Shown: positions 48,032-59,100, counted from the first letter of the stretch. The stretch: 64,000 nt of DNA from Devosia rhodophyticola (GCF_028816475.1 NZ_CP118247.1:3340001-3404000), one strand, 5' to 3'. Notes: generated by a model from the letters alone, not told the origin. Made by a program: numbers and translations.

Positions 48032-48935
48032 AGCCGCCTCCCGTGACGGTCCTGCGCTACGCTATGTTCAACGGTTACTGGTTTGAAACAGACCTGCGTT
48101 CCAGGTCGCAATTGTGCAAAACGATCTAAATCTGATGTCAAAATGGTGGCAATGCGTGGGTACCCCCCGTTGGCTGATGGTCGCGCATCAAGACGATAGG
48201 CGTGCCATCGCCCAATATTTGAATGTCGCCCGGCGCAACAGGATCCGAGACCAGCACGAGATTGTCTCCGGCTGCAAAAACGGGCCGCGCATCATTCAAT
48301 TTGATGCCCATGCGGTCCATTTGCCCCGAAACCTGGAAAGGGGTGGTGACGAAATTCTGGCGCACATCGTGGTCGAACAGATCGGCGTGAATACCCCAGA
48401 TGAAGCGAATTGGATCGCTGCGTTCCGGATTGATATGGTACGGTGCAGGGGCACTTTCGCCCTTTCCCGTGAAAGATAGCTGATCGTCGGCTTTCAATGA
48501 TCTGCCCTCGAAGCCACCCAAACCAGCCCGCGTGTTGGTGGCGGAACTTCCCATAATGAGCGGAATATCCATCTCGCGGTCAAACCTCAGATAGCCAAAA
48601 TTTCCAGTTGGCCCAGGCGTTATATCGAGCACGTCACCATCGACTAATTCGCGGTTCAATGGCCATTGCAAAAACGCACCATTGAGTTGTGCGAAAAATT
48701 TACCGCCTGCGCCACCGATTTTCAGATTTCCAGAGAGAAGGCGGAGGGCGACGCCGCTTGTGGTAAATTCAATGCCCGAACGCCCACTGGTCGTTATTTC
48801 GGCAGCAGCACAGGCGAAGCCAGACTGATCCATGGGGCCGGACGCTGAGACGCCATGATTAAGCGCGTTGCGCCGCCCGGTGTCCTGGACGGTTGTCATC
48901 GGCCCGGCCCGTTCAATTTGGATAACTGCGCTCAT
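48028..48935 (-). CDS. pxpC: 5-oxoprolinase subunit PxpC (KipA / biotin-dependent carboxyltransferase-like), frame interrupted
   Basis: From ATG 48935 the frame shows VQDTGRRNALNHGVSASGPMD and AGLGGFEGRSLKADD. It stops just after LMRDHQPTGG. One base missing from the C run 48163-48168 separates this from YPRIATILTSDLDRFAQLRPG in the next frame, which ends at TGA 48030-48028. The restored protein is about 302 residues, normal for PxpC. Its stop overlaps the pxpA CTG start. The start overlaps the pxpB stop (ATGA, 48932-48935). Forms the PxpABC complex. Confidence 0.9.
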
Positions 48936-49603
48936 GACACCGCTTCAAATATCAGTCGATCGCCCGCGCGTAGCTTCGTTGGCGGCTGCATGGATGGGTC
49001 AAAATTTCGGAAGTCAGTCTGTCCAATAACATGCCAACCGGTCGGGATAGGGGTGGCAGCGATTGCCGTTTGGCCTACGGCAAAAAGAATACTTCCTGGC
49101 GACACGTGGTCTCGAACTTTTGCGCGGCGCGGTACTTGAAGATTGGCCTCATGGAAGCCGGCATAAACAAATCCCGGGGCAAATCCGGTGGCGAGTATCC
49201 GTAGTTCAGCCGCGTTGTGGGCGAGAATGAATTGGTTGACCGTCAACTCCAGCGAATTCGCTACGGCCTCAAGATCCGGACCCGCTGCGCCACCGAAACG
49301 CGTCGGCATTTTCCAGGTTCGGGCTGGGCCGGACGGCTCCGCTTTCATGCCCCAATACCTCAGGGACAATTCGGCGGAGAGCTGACTTCCTGATATTTGT
49401 GTCGGATCATAGTTGATCTGAACCGAAACCAGGCTTGGGACAATTTCGAGTGCGCCTTGGGGTGGCGCGTCTGCCAGATTTTGGGCGAAACCAATTGCGG
49501 CGGCGTTGGCTTCGGCCGACAGGCTTGTTGCAAAACGGACCAACAGAGCCCGGTCGCCCAGGGGCACAATCTTTGGCCGCAACTCTTGAATTTTGTCGGC
49601 CAC
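48932..49603 (-). CDS. pxpB: 5-oxoprolinase subunit PxpB (KipI-like)
   Basis: 223 residues from a GTG at 49603. The family features are GDRALLVRF, SVQINYDPT, ILATGFAPGFVYAGFHEANL and VPRRAKVRDHVSPGSILFAVGQ. In Bacillus the homologous KipI inhibits kinase KinA, while with PxpA and PxpC it forms ATP-dependent 5-oxoprolinase. The GTG has no close Shine-Dalgarno; start is uncertain by a few codons. First gene of pxpBCA, which recycles pyroglutamate, a spontaneous product of glutamine and of glutathione turnover. Confidence 0.91.
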   Translation of the reverse strand: MADKIQELRPKIVPLGDRALLVRFATSLSAEANAAAIGFAQNLADAPPQGALEIVPSLVSVQINYDPTQISGSQLSAELSLRYWGMKAEPSGPARTWKMPTRFGGAAGPDLEAVANSLELTVNQFILAHNAAELRILATGFAPGFVYAGFHEANLQVPRRAKVRDHVSPGSILFAVGQTAIAATPIPTGWHVIGQTDFRNFDPSMQPPTKLRAGDRLIFEAVS

Positions 49604-49734
49604 TCGAACAAGTATCTCCGGTGCGCTTGAGCGCTACAAGCTGCCTTGCCGCCCCCGCAGTTCCCAGCCAAACACCGGTTCGGCCAAATATCTACACGGG
49701 GCCTGCCCAGCCCGGATGTTTCAGTCCCAACACA

Positions 49735-49753
49735 AACTAGCGGAGCGCTAGTT
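49735..49753. terminator. Stem-loop AACTAGCG-GAG-CGCTAGTT
   Basis: A perfect 8-base-pair stem with a 3-base loop covering the stop codon of the 57-residue gene, downstream in its reading direction. No T tract. Confidence 0.4.
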
Positions 49754-49921
49754 CGGGTCTTTGCCGTCCTGCTCCACCACAGCTTCGAAGAGTTGTTTTG
49801 CCTGCCCTGCCCCTATCGCTTCAATAGCGACAGCAGCAATTGCAGCGAACAATTCCGCGATTTCCTGGGGATCAGTGATTTCTGCTTCGTCGTCGGCGTC
49901 GGCGTTTATCAGAGTGAACAC
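49748..49921 (-). CDS. Predicted 57-residue acidic small protein
   Basis: A GTG at 49921 has GGAGG six bases upstream (GGAGGCGCATCGTG). The product starts MFTLINADADDEAEITDPQE, continues with an amphipathic alanine-rich helix LFAAIAAVAIEAIGAGQAK and ends VVEQDGKDPN. It is strongly acidic. No known family is recognised. The strong ribosome binding site and the hydrophobic/charged pattern support a real gene. It precedes pxpB by 144 bases on the same strand. Confidence 0.5.
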   Translation of the reverse strand: MFTLINADADDEAEITDPQEIAELFAAIAAVAIEAIGAGQAKQLFEAVVEQDGKDPN

Positions 49922-50066
49922 GATGCGCCTCCAAAGTGCCTAGAATTCGAGTGTGCGTCGATTCTTGTTACGGAACAAATAACCTCCTTGCTTTCATCAA
50001 CATATGTTTCAAAATCTTATTATAGCATGGACACGGTTGTCTGGAATGGCTAAAGGGGCGGGCGAC

Positions 50067-50156
50067 GGGTAGGTGGCAGAGTGGTCGATTGCTCCGGTCT
50101 TGAAAACCGGCGAGCGTGCAAGCGTTCCGGGGGTTCGAATCCCTCCCTACCCGCCA
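50067..50156 (+). tRNA. tRNA-Ser (anticodon UGA)
   Basis: Acceptor GGGTAGG (50067-50073) pairs with CCTACCC (50146-50152), followed by discriminator G and encoded CCA. The anticodon stem CCGGT/ACCGG holds loop CTTGAAA with TGA at 50101-50103. A long variable arm (GCGAGCGTGCAAGCGTT region) and TTCGAAT T-loop are typical of serine tRNA. It reads UCN codons, mainly UCA. Confidence 0.96.
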
Positions 50157-50361
50157 TTTGAACAATTCGACCACGCGCAGCTTGCGTTGGAATTTTTTGG
50201 ATCGAATTCACAATAAATTGCTTCAATCGTTTGTCGTACGCGGGCGAGGAATGCGTGCGGGCGTTGAATTGCCATTGCCAACTGCATTGCAAGCTTACGA
50301 ACGCAGCCCGTCTGCGTATTGAAATCCCTTGAGCGATGATTGTTTAGGTTACCGCAATTTA

Positions 50362-51645
50362 ATGTCTCAAAGGCCGGAAATCGTGCATTATTTAGATGCC
50401 CATGGTGTCGAGCCGGGCATCTGCACCAAATTTTCGAGGATACCCCCGCTCTTGCTTAGACAGTTGCTGATCTGCCTTGTAATTCTTATTGTCGCAGGCG
50501 CTGGCTGGGTGCTCTACGTCCCTAGCGCAAACCAGACGCTGGCGAATTTCGGGATTGTCCTGCCAAATTCAGATTCGACTGCGGTAGCCGCAACAGGATC
50601 CGGCGGAGCGGGGCGAGCTGGGACCGGCGCCGGTCGCCCGTCCGGGCGAGCTGGCCGTACATTGTCGGTGGTCACAAGTCCAGTGGTCATGGCCAGTATC
50701 AACGATACGCTTTCGGCCATTGGTCAGGGCAATGCCATCCACTCGGTCACAGTCGGGTCGCCGTCAGGAGGGACTCTCGAGGAACTATTGGTAGCCCCAG
50801 GCGATGTGGTCAAGGCTGGCCAAATTATGGGGCGACTGGACTCGACCAAGGAAAAGATCGATTTTGACTTGGCACAACTGGCGGCAAGCGATGCCGAAGC
50901 CACCCTTGCGCGCAATCAAGGGCTCGCGCTGTCGGATCTGGTTGCGGGATCGGCCCTGGCCACTGTGCAGTTGGCGGCCGACAAGGCGACCCTACAGTTG
51001 CGCACGGCCGAGGACGCGCTCCAGCGCCGCAACATTGTCAGTCCCATCAATGGAGCTGTCGGTTTGATACAGGTTCGTCCCGGCAATTATCTATCGGCAC
51101 AGACGGCGGTCACCACTATTGAGGACGCATCAAGCATCCTCATCGACTTCTGGGTGCCAGAACGGTTTGCCAACTCGATATCGATGAACATGCCCGTGGA
51201 GGTTCATGCAATCGCCCTGCCCGGTCAGAACCTCAGCGGCGTTGTAAGTGCCGTCGACAATAAGGTTGACCAGCAAAGTCGCACCCTTCAGGTGGAAGCG
51301 CGCATTGCCAACGATGACAATATATTGCGCCCCGGCATGTCTTTCTCTGTCAACATGAAATTTTCGGGCGAAGAGTTTCCAGCGGTTAATCCTTTGGCGA
51401 TCCAGTGGTCGGCTGAGGGCTCCTATGTCTGGACGTTCGTTGATGGAAAAGCGCACAAGGTCATGGCCGAAATTGTGCAGCGCAACAGTGATGGCGTTTT
51501 GGTCAAAGGTGACCTGACCCCGGGCGACGCCGTCATCTCGGAAGGAATATTGCAATTGAGCGAGGGAGCGACTGTTACGCTGCTCGATGGTCCCGGCGAC
51601 GAGAAGACCGCCGACAGTGTGCGCCCTGCTATTTCCAAGCGTTAG
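50362..51645 (+). CDS. RND efflux periplasmic adaptor (membrane fusion protein)
   Basis: 427 residues from the ATG at 50362; an earlier TTG (50329) is possible, and neither has a clear Shine-Dalgarno. An N-terminal signal-anchor helix LLICLVILIVAGAGWVLYV is followed by a Gly/Ala-rich linker, the lipoyl half-motifs LEELLVAPGDVVKAGQIMGR and RNIVSPINGAVGLIQVRPGN, a short coiled coil between them, and beta-barrel and membrane-proximal domains (VVSAVDNKVDQQSRTLQVEA). Pairs with the RND pump nine bases downstream. No outer-membrane factor is in the window. Confidence 0.92.
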   Translation: MSQRPEIVHYLDAHGVEPGICTKFSRIPPLLLRQLLICLVILIVAGAGWVLYVPSANQTLANFGIVLPNSDSTAVAATGSGGAGRAGTGAGRPSGRAGRTLSVVTSPVVMASINDTLSAIGQGNAIHSVTVGSPSGGTLEELLVAPGDVVKAGQIMGRLDSTKEKIDFDLAQLAASDAEATLARNQGLALSDLVAGSALATVQLAADKATLQLRTAEDALQRRNIVSPINGAVGLIQVRPGNYLSAQTAVTTIEDASSILIDFWVPERFANSISMNMPVEVHAIALPGQNLSGVVSAVDNKVDQQSRTLQVEARIANDDNILRPGMSFSVNMKFSGEEFPAVNPLAIQWSAEGSYVWTFVDGKAHKVMAEIVQRNSDGVLVKGDLTPGDAVISEGILQLSEGATVTLLDGPGDEKTADSVRPAISKR

Positions 51646-51653
51646 GAACCTGC

Positions 51654-54600
51654 GTGTCAATTCAACAGCAAAACGAACGCGGTGGTATGTTGGCGGCGCT
51701 GTTCGTTCGACGTCCGGTTTTGGCCATGGTGATCAATGCCCTGATCCTGGTTGCTGGTCTCGCGGCATTTTTGGGTGTCGAAGTCCGAGAATTGCCCAGC
51801 GTCGAGCAACCCGTTCTCTCGATCAGCACTAGTTTTACCGGGGCGGCAGCGGAAACTGTTGACCGGGAGATCACTGCCAAAATAGAGGGCGCTGTAGCGC
51901 GTGTGCAGGGCGTCGCATCGATTTCCTCGCGATCGTCGAACGGCAATAGCCGCGTGACACTGGCCTTTAATGATGGCACCGATCTGGACACGGCGACTTC
52001 TGACGTCCGCGATGCGCTCAGTCGAACCGGGCGCAATCTGCCAGATGGGGCTGATGACCCGGTCATATTCAAGGCCGACGCGGATGCGCAAGCGGCGATC
52101 CGGCTGGCAGTTACCTCGGATACGCTGAGTATCGCCGAAATGTCCGATCTGGTCGACAATGTGGTTGCCGAGCGTTTGGCGGCTGTTGAAGGGGTTGCAG
52201 ATGTTCAGATTTATGGCACCAGGCAGACCGCTTTTGAAGTAGACATTGATCAGGCCAAGCTCGCCAGTCTTGGTCTATCGGTGGTCGATGTTCGCAATGC
52301 CTTGTCAACGATGGCCTTTGACGCGCCCGCTGGCTCGATCAATGGTGCCAATCAAAATATTTCGGTTCGCGCGGTAGCCGATGTTAATACGCCTGCCGAA
52401 TTTGAGGACCTGACGATCAAAGGCAATACCCGGTTGGGAGACGTTGCCAGTGTCGTGTTTGACGCGGCAGCCAGCAGCACCGGATTGCGCTCGGATGGGA
52501 GCCCCGGCATCGGCCTGGGAATCGTTCGGCAAGCCCAATCAAATATGATCGAAATTTCACGCGGCGTGGAAGCCGCTGTTGAAACGCTCAATGAAATTTT
52601 GCCCGAGGGGGTTCATGTCAAGATATCGAGCGATGAATCCGTTTTCATCGACGGCGCCTTGCATGAGGTTGAGATTGCGCTCGGCGTTGCCTTGCTGGTC
52701 GTGTCCGGGATTATCTACCTGTTCCTGCTGGATTGGCGCGCTACATTGATCCCGGCGCTGTCGATGCCGATTGCGCTACTCGGTGCCGTTGCCGGTATCT
52801 ATGTGATGGGGTTTTCGCTCAATATCCTGACGCTTCTGGCGCTGGTTCTGGCGACGGGCCTTGTGGTGGATGACGCCATTGTCGTGCTGGAAAATATTGT
52901 GCGACGACGCAGTATGGGCGCGGGGAACCGTGCAGCCGCCGTGTTGGGCACACAAGAAGTGTTTTTTGCCGTCATCGCGACCACGTTGACGCTGGTGGCA
53001 GTCTTTGTGCCGCTGTCGTTTTTGTCTGGGCAAACCGGTCGTTTGTTCCGCGAGTTTGGATTTACGCTGGCGATGGCTGTCCTCGTTTCATCCATTGTGG
53101 CACTGACCTTGGGGCCGATGTTGGCGTCGCGGTTGCTGAAATCGGGAGATGACGCCAAGCACCACGGAGGTGGTCCGCTGGGCTCGATTGGCCGGTGGTT
53201 GGGTGGACTTTATCGTGCAACCCTGCATCAGGCACTGAACAATCCTTTGGTCGTGCTGCTCGTTGCGGCGCTTTTTGCTGGCGCGTCCTATCTGGTCTTT
53301 ACTCAGTTGCGCCAGGAAATTACGCCACGAGAAGATCGAGCACAGATCAATCTGCGCGTTTCTGCCCCGAGCACAGTCAGCCTTGATTTTGTGCGATCGC
53401 AAATGCAACGGGTCGAAGATTTACTGCAGCCGTTTGTCAAAAGTGGCGAGGTCACAAGTATTTTCGTTATCTCGGGGTTCGGCAATGGTGGTTTCCTGGG
53501 ACTGCGTCTCGCGCCCTGGGATGAGCGCAGCCGTAGCCAGGCTGAAATTGTCGCCGACATCAATAGGTTGCTGCCGCAGGTGCCGGGGGTTCGGGCGTCG
53601 ATTTTTCAATCCAACAGCCTTGGCATTCGCGGCGGCGGGAGTGGTTTGCAATTCGCCGTGGTGGGGGACAATTATGGCAGTCTGGCAGATACTGCCCAGA
53701 CTATTGCCACCAAACTGGAGGAGAACCCTGCGTTCGGCAATGTCGACGTCAATTACGATACGACCCAGCCGCAGTTGACGCTGACGATTGATCGGGCGCG
53801 GGCGGCGGCGCTGGGCATTGATATCAATGGTCTGGCAACGACAATGCAGGCGATGATTGATGGGGCGGATATTGGTGATGTCTTCATCAATGACACCAGC
53901 TACACCGTTCGCATGCTCTCGACCAAAAATCCGGTCAATGATCCTCATGATCTGGAGAATCTGTTTATCAAGACGGGTGATGGGCGATATGTCCCGATGT
54001 CTACCATCGCCAATGTTGTTGAATCCCCGATTGCCCCTACCCTTGGACGAGAAGAACAAAGGCGGGCGGTGACGGTTACTGCCAGTCTGGATGGGCTGGC
54101 ACTGGGGGATGCTTATCAGCAGGCGCTTACCATCGCTCGTCCTTTGCTGCCTGAGGGGATGGCTATTATTCCGCTTGCGGAAGCCAAGACGATTGGTGAG
54201 GCGAATAATGGGCTGCTGATTACCTTCGGGTTTGCGATTGTCATTATTTTACTGGTGCTGGCGGCTCAGTTTGAGAGCATATGGAGTGCGGTGATTGTCA
54301 TGGTGACGGTGCCGTTTGGGGTCGCTGCTGCCATTTATGCGTTGTTTTTGACGGGGGGATCGCTCAACATTTACAGTCAGATCGGGCTGGTACTGGTCGT
54401 GGGGATCATGGCCAAGAATGGCATTTTGATCGTCGAGTTTGCCAACCAGTTGCGGGATCGGGGTTTGCCGGTTCGGCAGGCGGTTGAGGAAGCGGCCAAT
54501 ATTCGATTGCGGCCGGTGATGATGACGATGATTGCGACAATTCTGGGTGGCGTGCCGCTGGTGCTGGCGAAGGGGCTGGTGCGGAAGCGCGGCAGGCTCT

Positions 54601-54772
54601 TGGTTGGGTGATGGTTGGCGGCTTGAGCATCGCCGCGATCTCGACGCTTTATCTGACCCCGGTCGCCTATATGCTGTTGGCCCGTTTTTCCAAGGCGCGC
54701 ATTGAAGAGGAAAATCGACTGCGGACCGAGTTGGACGCCGTCAATGATACATCGCCTGCGGCGGCTGAATAA
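51654..54772 (+). CDS. RND (AcrB/MexF-like HAE1) efflux transporter, frame interrupted near 3' end
   Basis: Starts at GTG 51654 (AGGA seven bases upstream). RND signatures are RPVLAMVINALILVAGLAAF, the transmembrane proton-relay block LVLATGLVVDDAIVVLENIV (two adjacent Asp), and QIGLVLVVGIMAKNGILIVE. A one-base deficit in the G run 54572-54575 stops the frame at 54611. The following frame continues RQALGWVMVGGLSIAAISTL YLTPVAYMLL to TAA 54770-54772. Restored length is about 1039 residues, standard for HAE1 pumps. Exports hydrophobic compounds with proton antiport. Confidence 0.92.
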
Positions 54773-54778
54773 GTGGCA

Positions 54779-54800
54779 CGCCCGGCGGTGTCGCCGGGCG
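54779..54800. terminator. Bidirectional terminator between the RND pump and eno
   Basis: CGCCCGGCG pairs perfectly with CGCCGGGCG around GTGT in the 41-base gap between two convergent genes. It has a very stable GC stem and no T tract. Confidence 0.65.
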
Positions 54801-54813
54801 CTGAATGGCTAAA

Positions 54814-56133
<1,320 letters not shown>

Positions 56134-56514
56134 CTAGACGCGCTTTATGACAATGCAAATAGGCTGGGGCAAAATATTTGCGGCGGGCAAGCCGATTTGC
56201 CGCCGGGCACGAGGCCTGCGGTTTAAAAGATTGCGACATGCGGCGAGAACCGGCCTCATGTGATTTTTAAGTTACGAGACTGGTCTCGCCGCATGCGATG
56301 GGCTTTCAGGACTATGGAGCGCTTTGTTCCAGCCTTGCCGGACAAACCCGTCACACGGACCCAGGAGCGCGCGACCGCCTCCCACCCATCTGCTCTCCCA
56401 CGGACCGTTCGTCGCGACCCCGCAATCGCGTGGGGAGTGCAACCATTGTGGCAGAGGTTTTGGGGGTGGGGATAAGTTTTGCGTGGGGGGTGCTGACGTT
56501 CCATCGCCATAGGG

Positions 56515-56621
56515 TCATTCCAGTGGAGGCCGGAATCCATCGTGACGGTCGTACTGGTCGTGAGGGCGGACAAATCTCATGATGGACCCCGGCCTTCGCC
56601 GGGGTGACACCGAGAGTGGGA
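56515..56621. repeat. Palindromic intergenic repeat, copy 1
   Basis: Begins GTCATTCCAGTGGAGGCCGG and ends with the hairpin GACCCCGG-CCTTCG-CCGGGGTGACACC followed by GAGAGTGGGA. The second copy lies about 170 bases further right. The GGAATCCA and CCCCGG...CCGGGG signatures are of a type common in alphaproteobacterial intergenic repeats. Confidence 0.75.
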
Positions 56622-56687
56622 GATCGCGGTGTGAAGGGGGGCAAATGTGAGTGGGAAGGCGTCGCGCTGACCTTTCACCCTCACAAG

Positions 56688-56799
56688 GTCATTCCGGCGG
56701 AGGCCGGAATCCATCATGACATGCCGCAACCAGCCGTGCGGGCGGAAAAATATCACGATGGGCCCCGGGTCAAGCCCGGGGTGACACCGAGAGTGGGAA
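56688..56799. repeat. Palindromic intergenic repeat, copy 2
   Basis: Begins GTCATTCCGGCGGAGGCCGG and ends with GGCCCCGGG-TCAAG-CCCGGGGTGACACC and GAGAGTGGGA. It shares both ends with copy 1, with a divergent centre. In minus orientation short open frames cross both copies but look spurious. Confidence 0.75.
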
Positions 56800-56947
56800 G
56801 GTGAATGGCGGTGTAGAATATTCGCTACGCCAATGATTGTATCATTGTGGCTTTGCGGCTTTTGCCCCAAAGCCGCCGTTCAAACATCTCCCAGTTGATG
56901 GCCGAGATGGGGTGGGAAGGGGACTGACAGGTTTTGTGCTTGTAACC

Positions 56948-57036
56948 CGAGGTGCGGACGGCTGAGCTATCGAAGGTCCGTGGTCCTAAGGGCAGGACCC
57001 TCCCCTGAAACAGAATTGTCAGTTCTGTTTCAGGAG
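56948..57036. ncRNA. Candidate structured RNA (three consecutive hairpins)
   Basis: Three stem-loops follow one another: CGGAC/GTCCG (56955-56980), GGTCC/GGACC (56982-56999) and a 12-base-pair stem CCTGAAACAGAA/TTCTGTTTCAGG with loop TTGTCAG (57004-57034). Strand is undetermined. No known RNA family is recognised. It lies in a gap with no gene, so a small RNA or a mobile-element remnant is possible. Confidence 0.35.
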
Positions 57037-57110
57037 TCCTACGAACGTCTTCGGCTGCCTACTGCGCAATAGTCGAAACTGTGTCAAAAAAAGCCGATGC
57101 TAAAATTCGC

Positions 57111-57332
57111 CTAGCGACGGTTCCAAGCAAACCAAACCGCAGCGCATCCGGCCAACAAAAGCACCAAGCCAGAAATTGCCCACTGCATTGATGGCCCCTC
57201 GACGGATTCGCATTCACCGACACAAGCAATAGGTTCCATTACAACTAAACCGGTCCCCTGAAGGAACCATAGGCTGCCTAGCAGAAAAGCCAATAATCCC
57301 ACGAGGCCAACGAGGCCGGAAACCCATTTCAT
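57111..57332 (-). CDS. Small two-helix membrane protein, unknown
   Basis: 73 residues from the ATG at 57332, which has GGAG six bases upstream; an ATG four codons earlier has no such site. Two hydrophobic segments (VSGLVGLVGLLAFLLGSLWF and WAISGLVLLLAGCAAVWFAW) flank a loop with cysteines (ACVGECESVEG) that could form an extracytoplasmic disulfide. No family is recognised. It lies just downstream of the RibD_C gene on the same strand. Confidence 0.6.
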   Translation of the reverse strand: MKWVSGLVGLVGLLAFLLGSLWFLQGTGLVVMEPIACVGECESVEGPSMQWAISGLVLLLAGCAAVWFAWNRR

Positions 57333-57358
57333 CTGCTTCTCCATTTTTTCGATGTTCT

Positions 57359-58000
57359 CTAGCGTTGAAAGGTGACGTGCACAGTGCCGCTCTCGGCCGT
57401 CTCCGACTTCACCGTGTACCCGGCCTCCAGGCCGCGCAGATCGTCCCAGAGGCGTATGCCCCGCCCCAGCAGAATTGGAGTAATGGCAACATGCAGGCGG
57501 TCGACAAGTCCGGCCTTCAGGTAGTCGTGCACCATGCTCGGTCCGCCGCCAATTCTCACGTCCTTGCCATTTGCAGCCGCTAGAGCCTGCTGCAGCGCCT
57601 CGGCGGGATCTGCAGCGAGGAAGTGGAACGAAGTGCCGCCAGCCATCTCGATTGAAGGTCGCGGCGTGTGCGTCAGGACGAAGACCGGGCAGCGGAACGG
57701 TGGTTCATCGCCCCACCACCCTTTCCAGTTCGGGTCATCGGGAAAATTGTGCAACCCGAACTTGCCGGCCCCCATGATCTCGGCACCGATGTTGTCGAAG
57801 TAGTCCTTCGCATACTCATCGTCCATGCCAGTTGTCCCCTTGCCGCTGGTGTCTTTGAGCACGCGGTCCTGGAATGTCCTCGTCGCGACATAGGCGCCGA
57901 CAAGGCGCGGCCAGTCTTCGCCAAAGGGCTTTTCGGGGGTTTGGTCGGTGGTGGTCGCGAAGCCATCAAGTGAAACGATAAGATCAACACGAACGGCCAT
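57359..58000 (-). CDS. Dihydrofolate reductase-like (RibD_C) family protein
   Basis: 213 residues with GGAG before the ATG. RibD_C/YyaP family features: VDLIVSLDGFATTTDQTPEK, GAEIMGAGKFG, VFVLTHTPRP, DVRIGGGPSMVHDYLKAGLVDRLH and ITPILLGRGIRLW. Biochemical role of this group is unknown; the family is found beside ArsR/SRPBCC pairs, as here, in many Actinobacteria and Proteobacteria. Confidence 0.88.
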   Translation of the reverse strand: MAVRVDLIVSLDGFATTTDQTPEKPFGEDWPRLVGAYVATRTFQDRVLKDTSGKGTTGMDDEYAKDYFDNIGAEIMGAGKFGLHNFPDDPNWKGWWGDEPPFRCPVFVLTHTPRPSIEMAGGTSFHFLAADPAEALQQALAAANGKDVRIGGGPSMVHDYLKAGLVDRLHVAITPILLGRGIRLWDDLRGLEAGYTVKSETAESGTVHVTFQR

Positions 58001-58147
58001 GAGCAGGCTCCTTCTGAAGGTTTTGCAAACTACCGGAGATCCGGCAGACCTGATACTAAGGTGAGTGCCTTTGTATTTTACGCCAGATAATAAGACAAGT
58101 GCCTAATTATCATTGATCCGCCACGCAATCCGTTCTAAGTGAGTTTG

Positions 58148-58498
58148 ATGCCTTACCATTCGACCCCACTCGATCTTGCCTTTCATGCGCTCAGCGATCC
58201 GACCCGCCGCGCGGTGGTCTCTCGGCTTGCTGAGGGGGAGGTGCCGGTCAGCGTTTTGGCCGCGCCATTCGACATGGCGCTTCCCTCGTTCGTTCAACAT
58301 CTCAGAGTGCTGGAAGATTGCGGGTTGATCATAAGCGAAAAACGTGGACGTAGCCGCTGGTGTCGGCTGGAGCGCGGGCGCTTTGACGAGGCTGTAAACT
58401 GGATGGAAGCAGAGCGCCGGCGCGCCGCCGAGCAGCTCGACCGGCTGGAAGTATATTTGGACAAGAGGGAGGAGAGTGACGATGGAAAAACTTTTTGA
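58148..58498 (+). CDS. ArsR-family transcriptional regulator
   Basis: 116 residues from ATG 58148 (a GTG at 58139 is an alternative). Winged helix-turn-helix with LDLAFHALSDPTRRAVVSRLA, recognition helix region ALPSFVQHLRVLEDCGLI and wing SEKRGRSRWCRL. No metal-binding cysteine pair, so it is of the ArsR type linked to SRPBCC proteins rather than a metal sensor. Overlaps the next gene by 17 bases and diverges from the RibD_C gene; likely regulates both. Confidence 0.88.
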   Translation: MPYHSTPLDLAFHALSDPTRRAVVSRLAEGEVPVSVLAAPFDMALPSFVQHLRVLEDCGLIISEKRGRSRWCRLERGRFDEAVNWMEAERRRAAEQLDRLEVYLDKREESDDGKTF

Positions 58499-58961
58499 AA
58501 CCTGGTCGCTCGATCGTGAAATCGTAGTGGTCAAGGTACTGAAGCACCCCATCCATAAAGTCTTCGCCGCTTGGATAGACCCGGCGGCGCTGGCGCAATG
58601 GTATGGCCCGGCTGGCCTCAACATCGAGACCCACGAGGCCGATATTAGCGAGGGCGGAGTCTGGCGCTTCGATATGGTGGGCGTGTTCGAGGGCCAAGAG
58701 CAGCGCATCCCCAATCTCATGCGCTTCCTGAAGTTTGTGCCGAACGAGCTGATCGTAGTGGACTACGGCACGCCGGACCCCGACGACCCCGAGCGCTTCT
58801 ATATGACGATCACCTTCGATGAGCAGACCGACGGCAAGACCGTGTTGACCATGCGTCAACTTCACTCAAGCCGCGAACGCCGCCAAGCCGTCGTCGGCTT
58901 CGGTGCGGTGGAGTATGGGCTGCAGACGCTGGACGGCCTCGCCGCTTGGCTTGATGGTTGA
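58482..58961 (+). CDS. SRPBCC (AHSA1/CalC-like) domain protein
   Basis: 159 residues from ATG 58482, with GGGAGG eight bases upstream, inside the end of the ArsR gene. The START/Bet v1-like fold is recognised from KHPIHKVFAAWIDPAALAQW, GPAGLNIETHEADISEGG and the C-terminal AVEYGLQTLDGLAAWL. Function unknown; the ArsR-SRPBCC pair is a common two-gene unit and the RibD_C gene is the usual third member. Confidence 0.86.
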   Translation: MEKLFETWSLDREIVVVKVLKHPIHKVFAAWIDPAALAQWYGPAGLNIETHEADISEGGVWRFDMVGVFEGQEQRIPNLMRFLKFVPNELIVVDYGTPDPDDPERFYMTITFDEQTDGKTVLTMRQLHSSRERRQAVVGFGAVEYGLQTLDGLAAWLDG

Positions 58962-59100
58962 ACGCTGCTCATCTGGAGTTCCGCGGTCGCCGCCATAGTG
59001 CCATGATTGACCGCTTTCAGGACTTTATGACCCAGTCCCGAACGACCGAAATGGGGTCGAAAGCTGCAGTTCGGCTATTTCGTCAGCTAATCCCACGCCA

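Larger units (their letters stand above)
49604..50066. other. Gap between pxpB and tRNA-Ser
   Basis: 463 bases. It holds one predicted 57-residue gene on the minus strand (49748-49921) and a hairpin overlapping its stop (49735-49753). Upstream of the tRNA (49950-50060) is an AT-rich stretch that probably contains the tRNA promoter; no exact -35/-10 pair was assigned. Confidence 0.5.

Noticed and set aside
56515..56799. CRISPR array
   Set aside because: Only two copies, palindromic and about 110 bases long, with no regular spacers and no cas genes.
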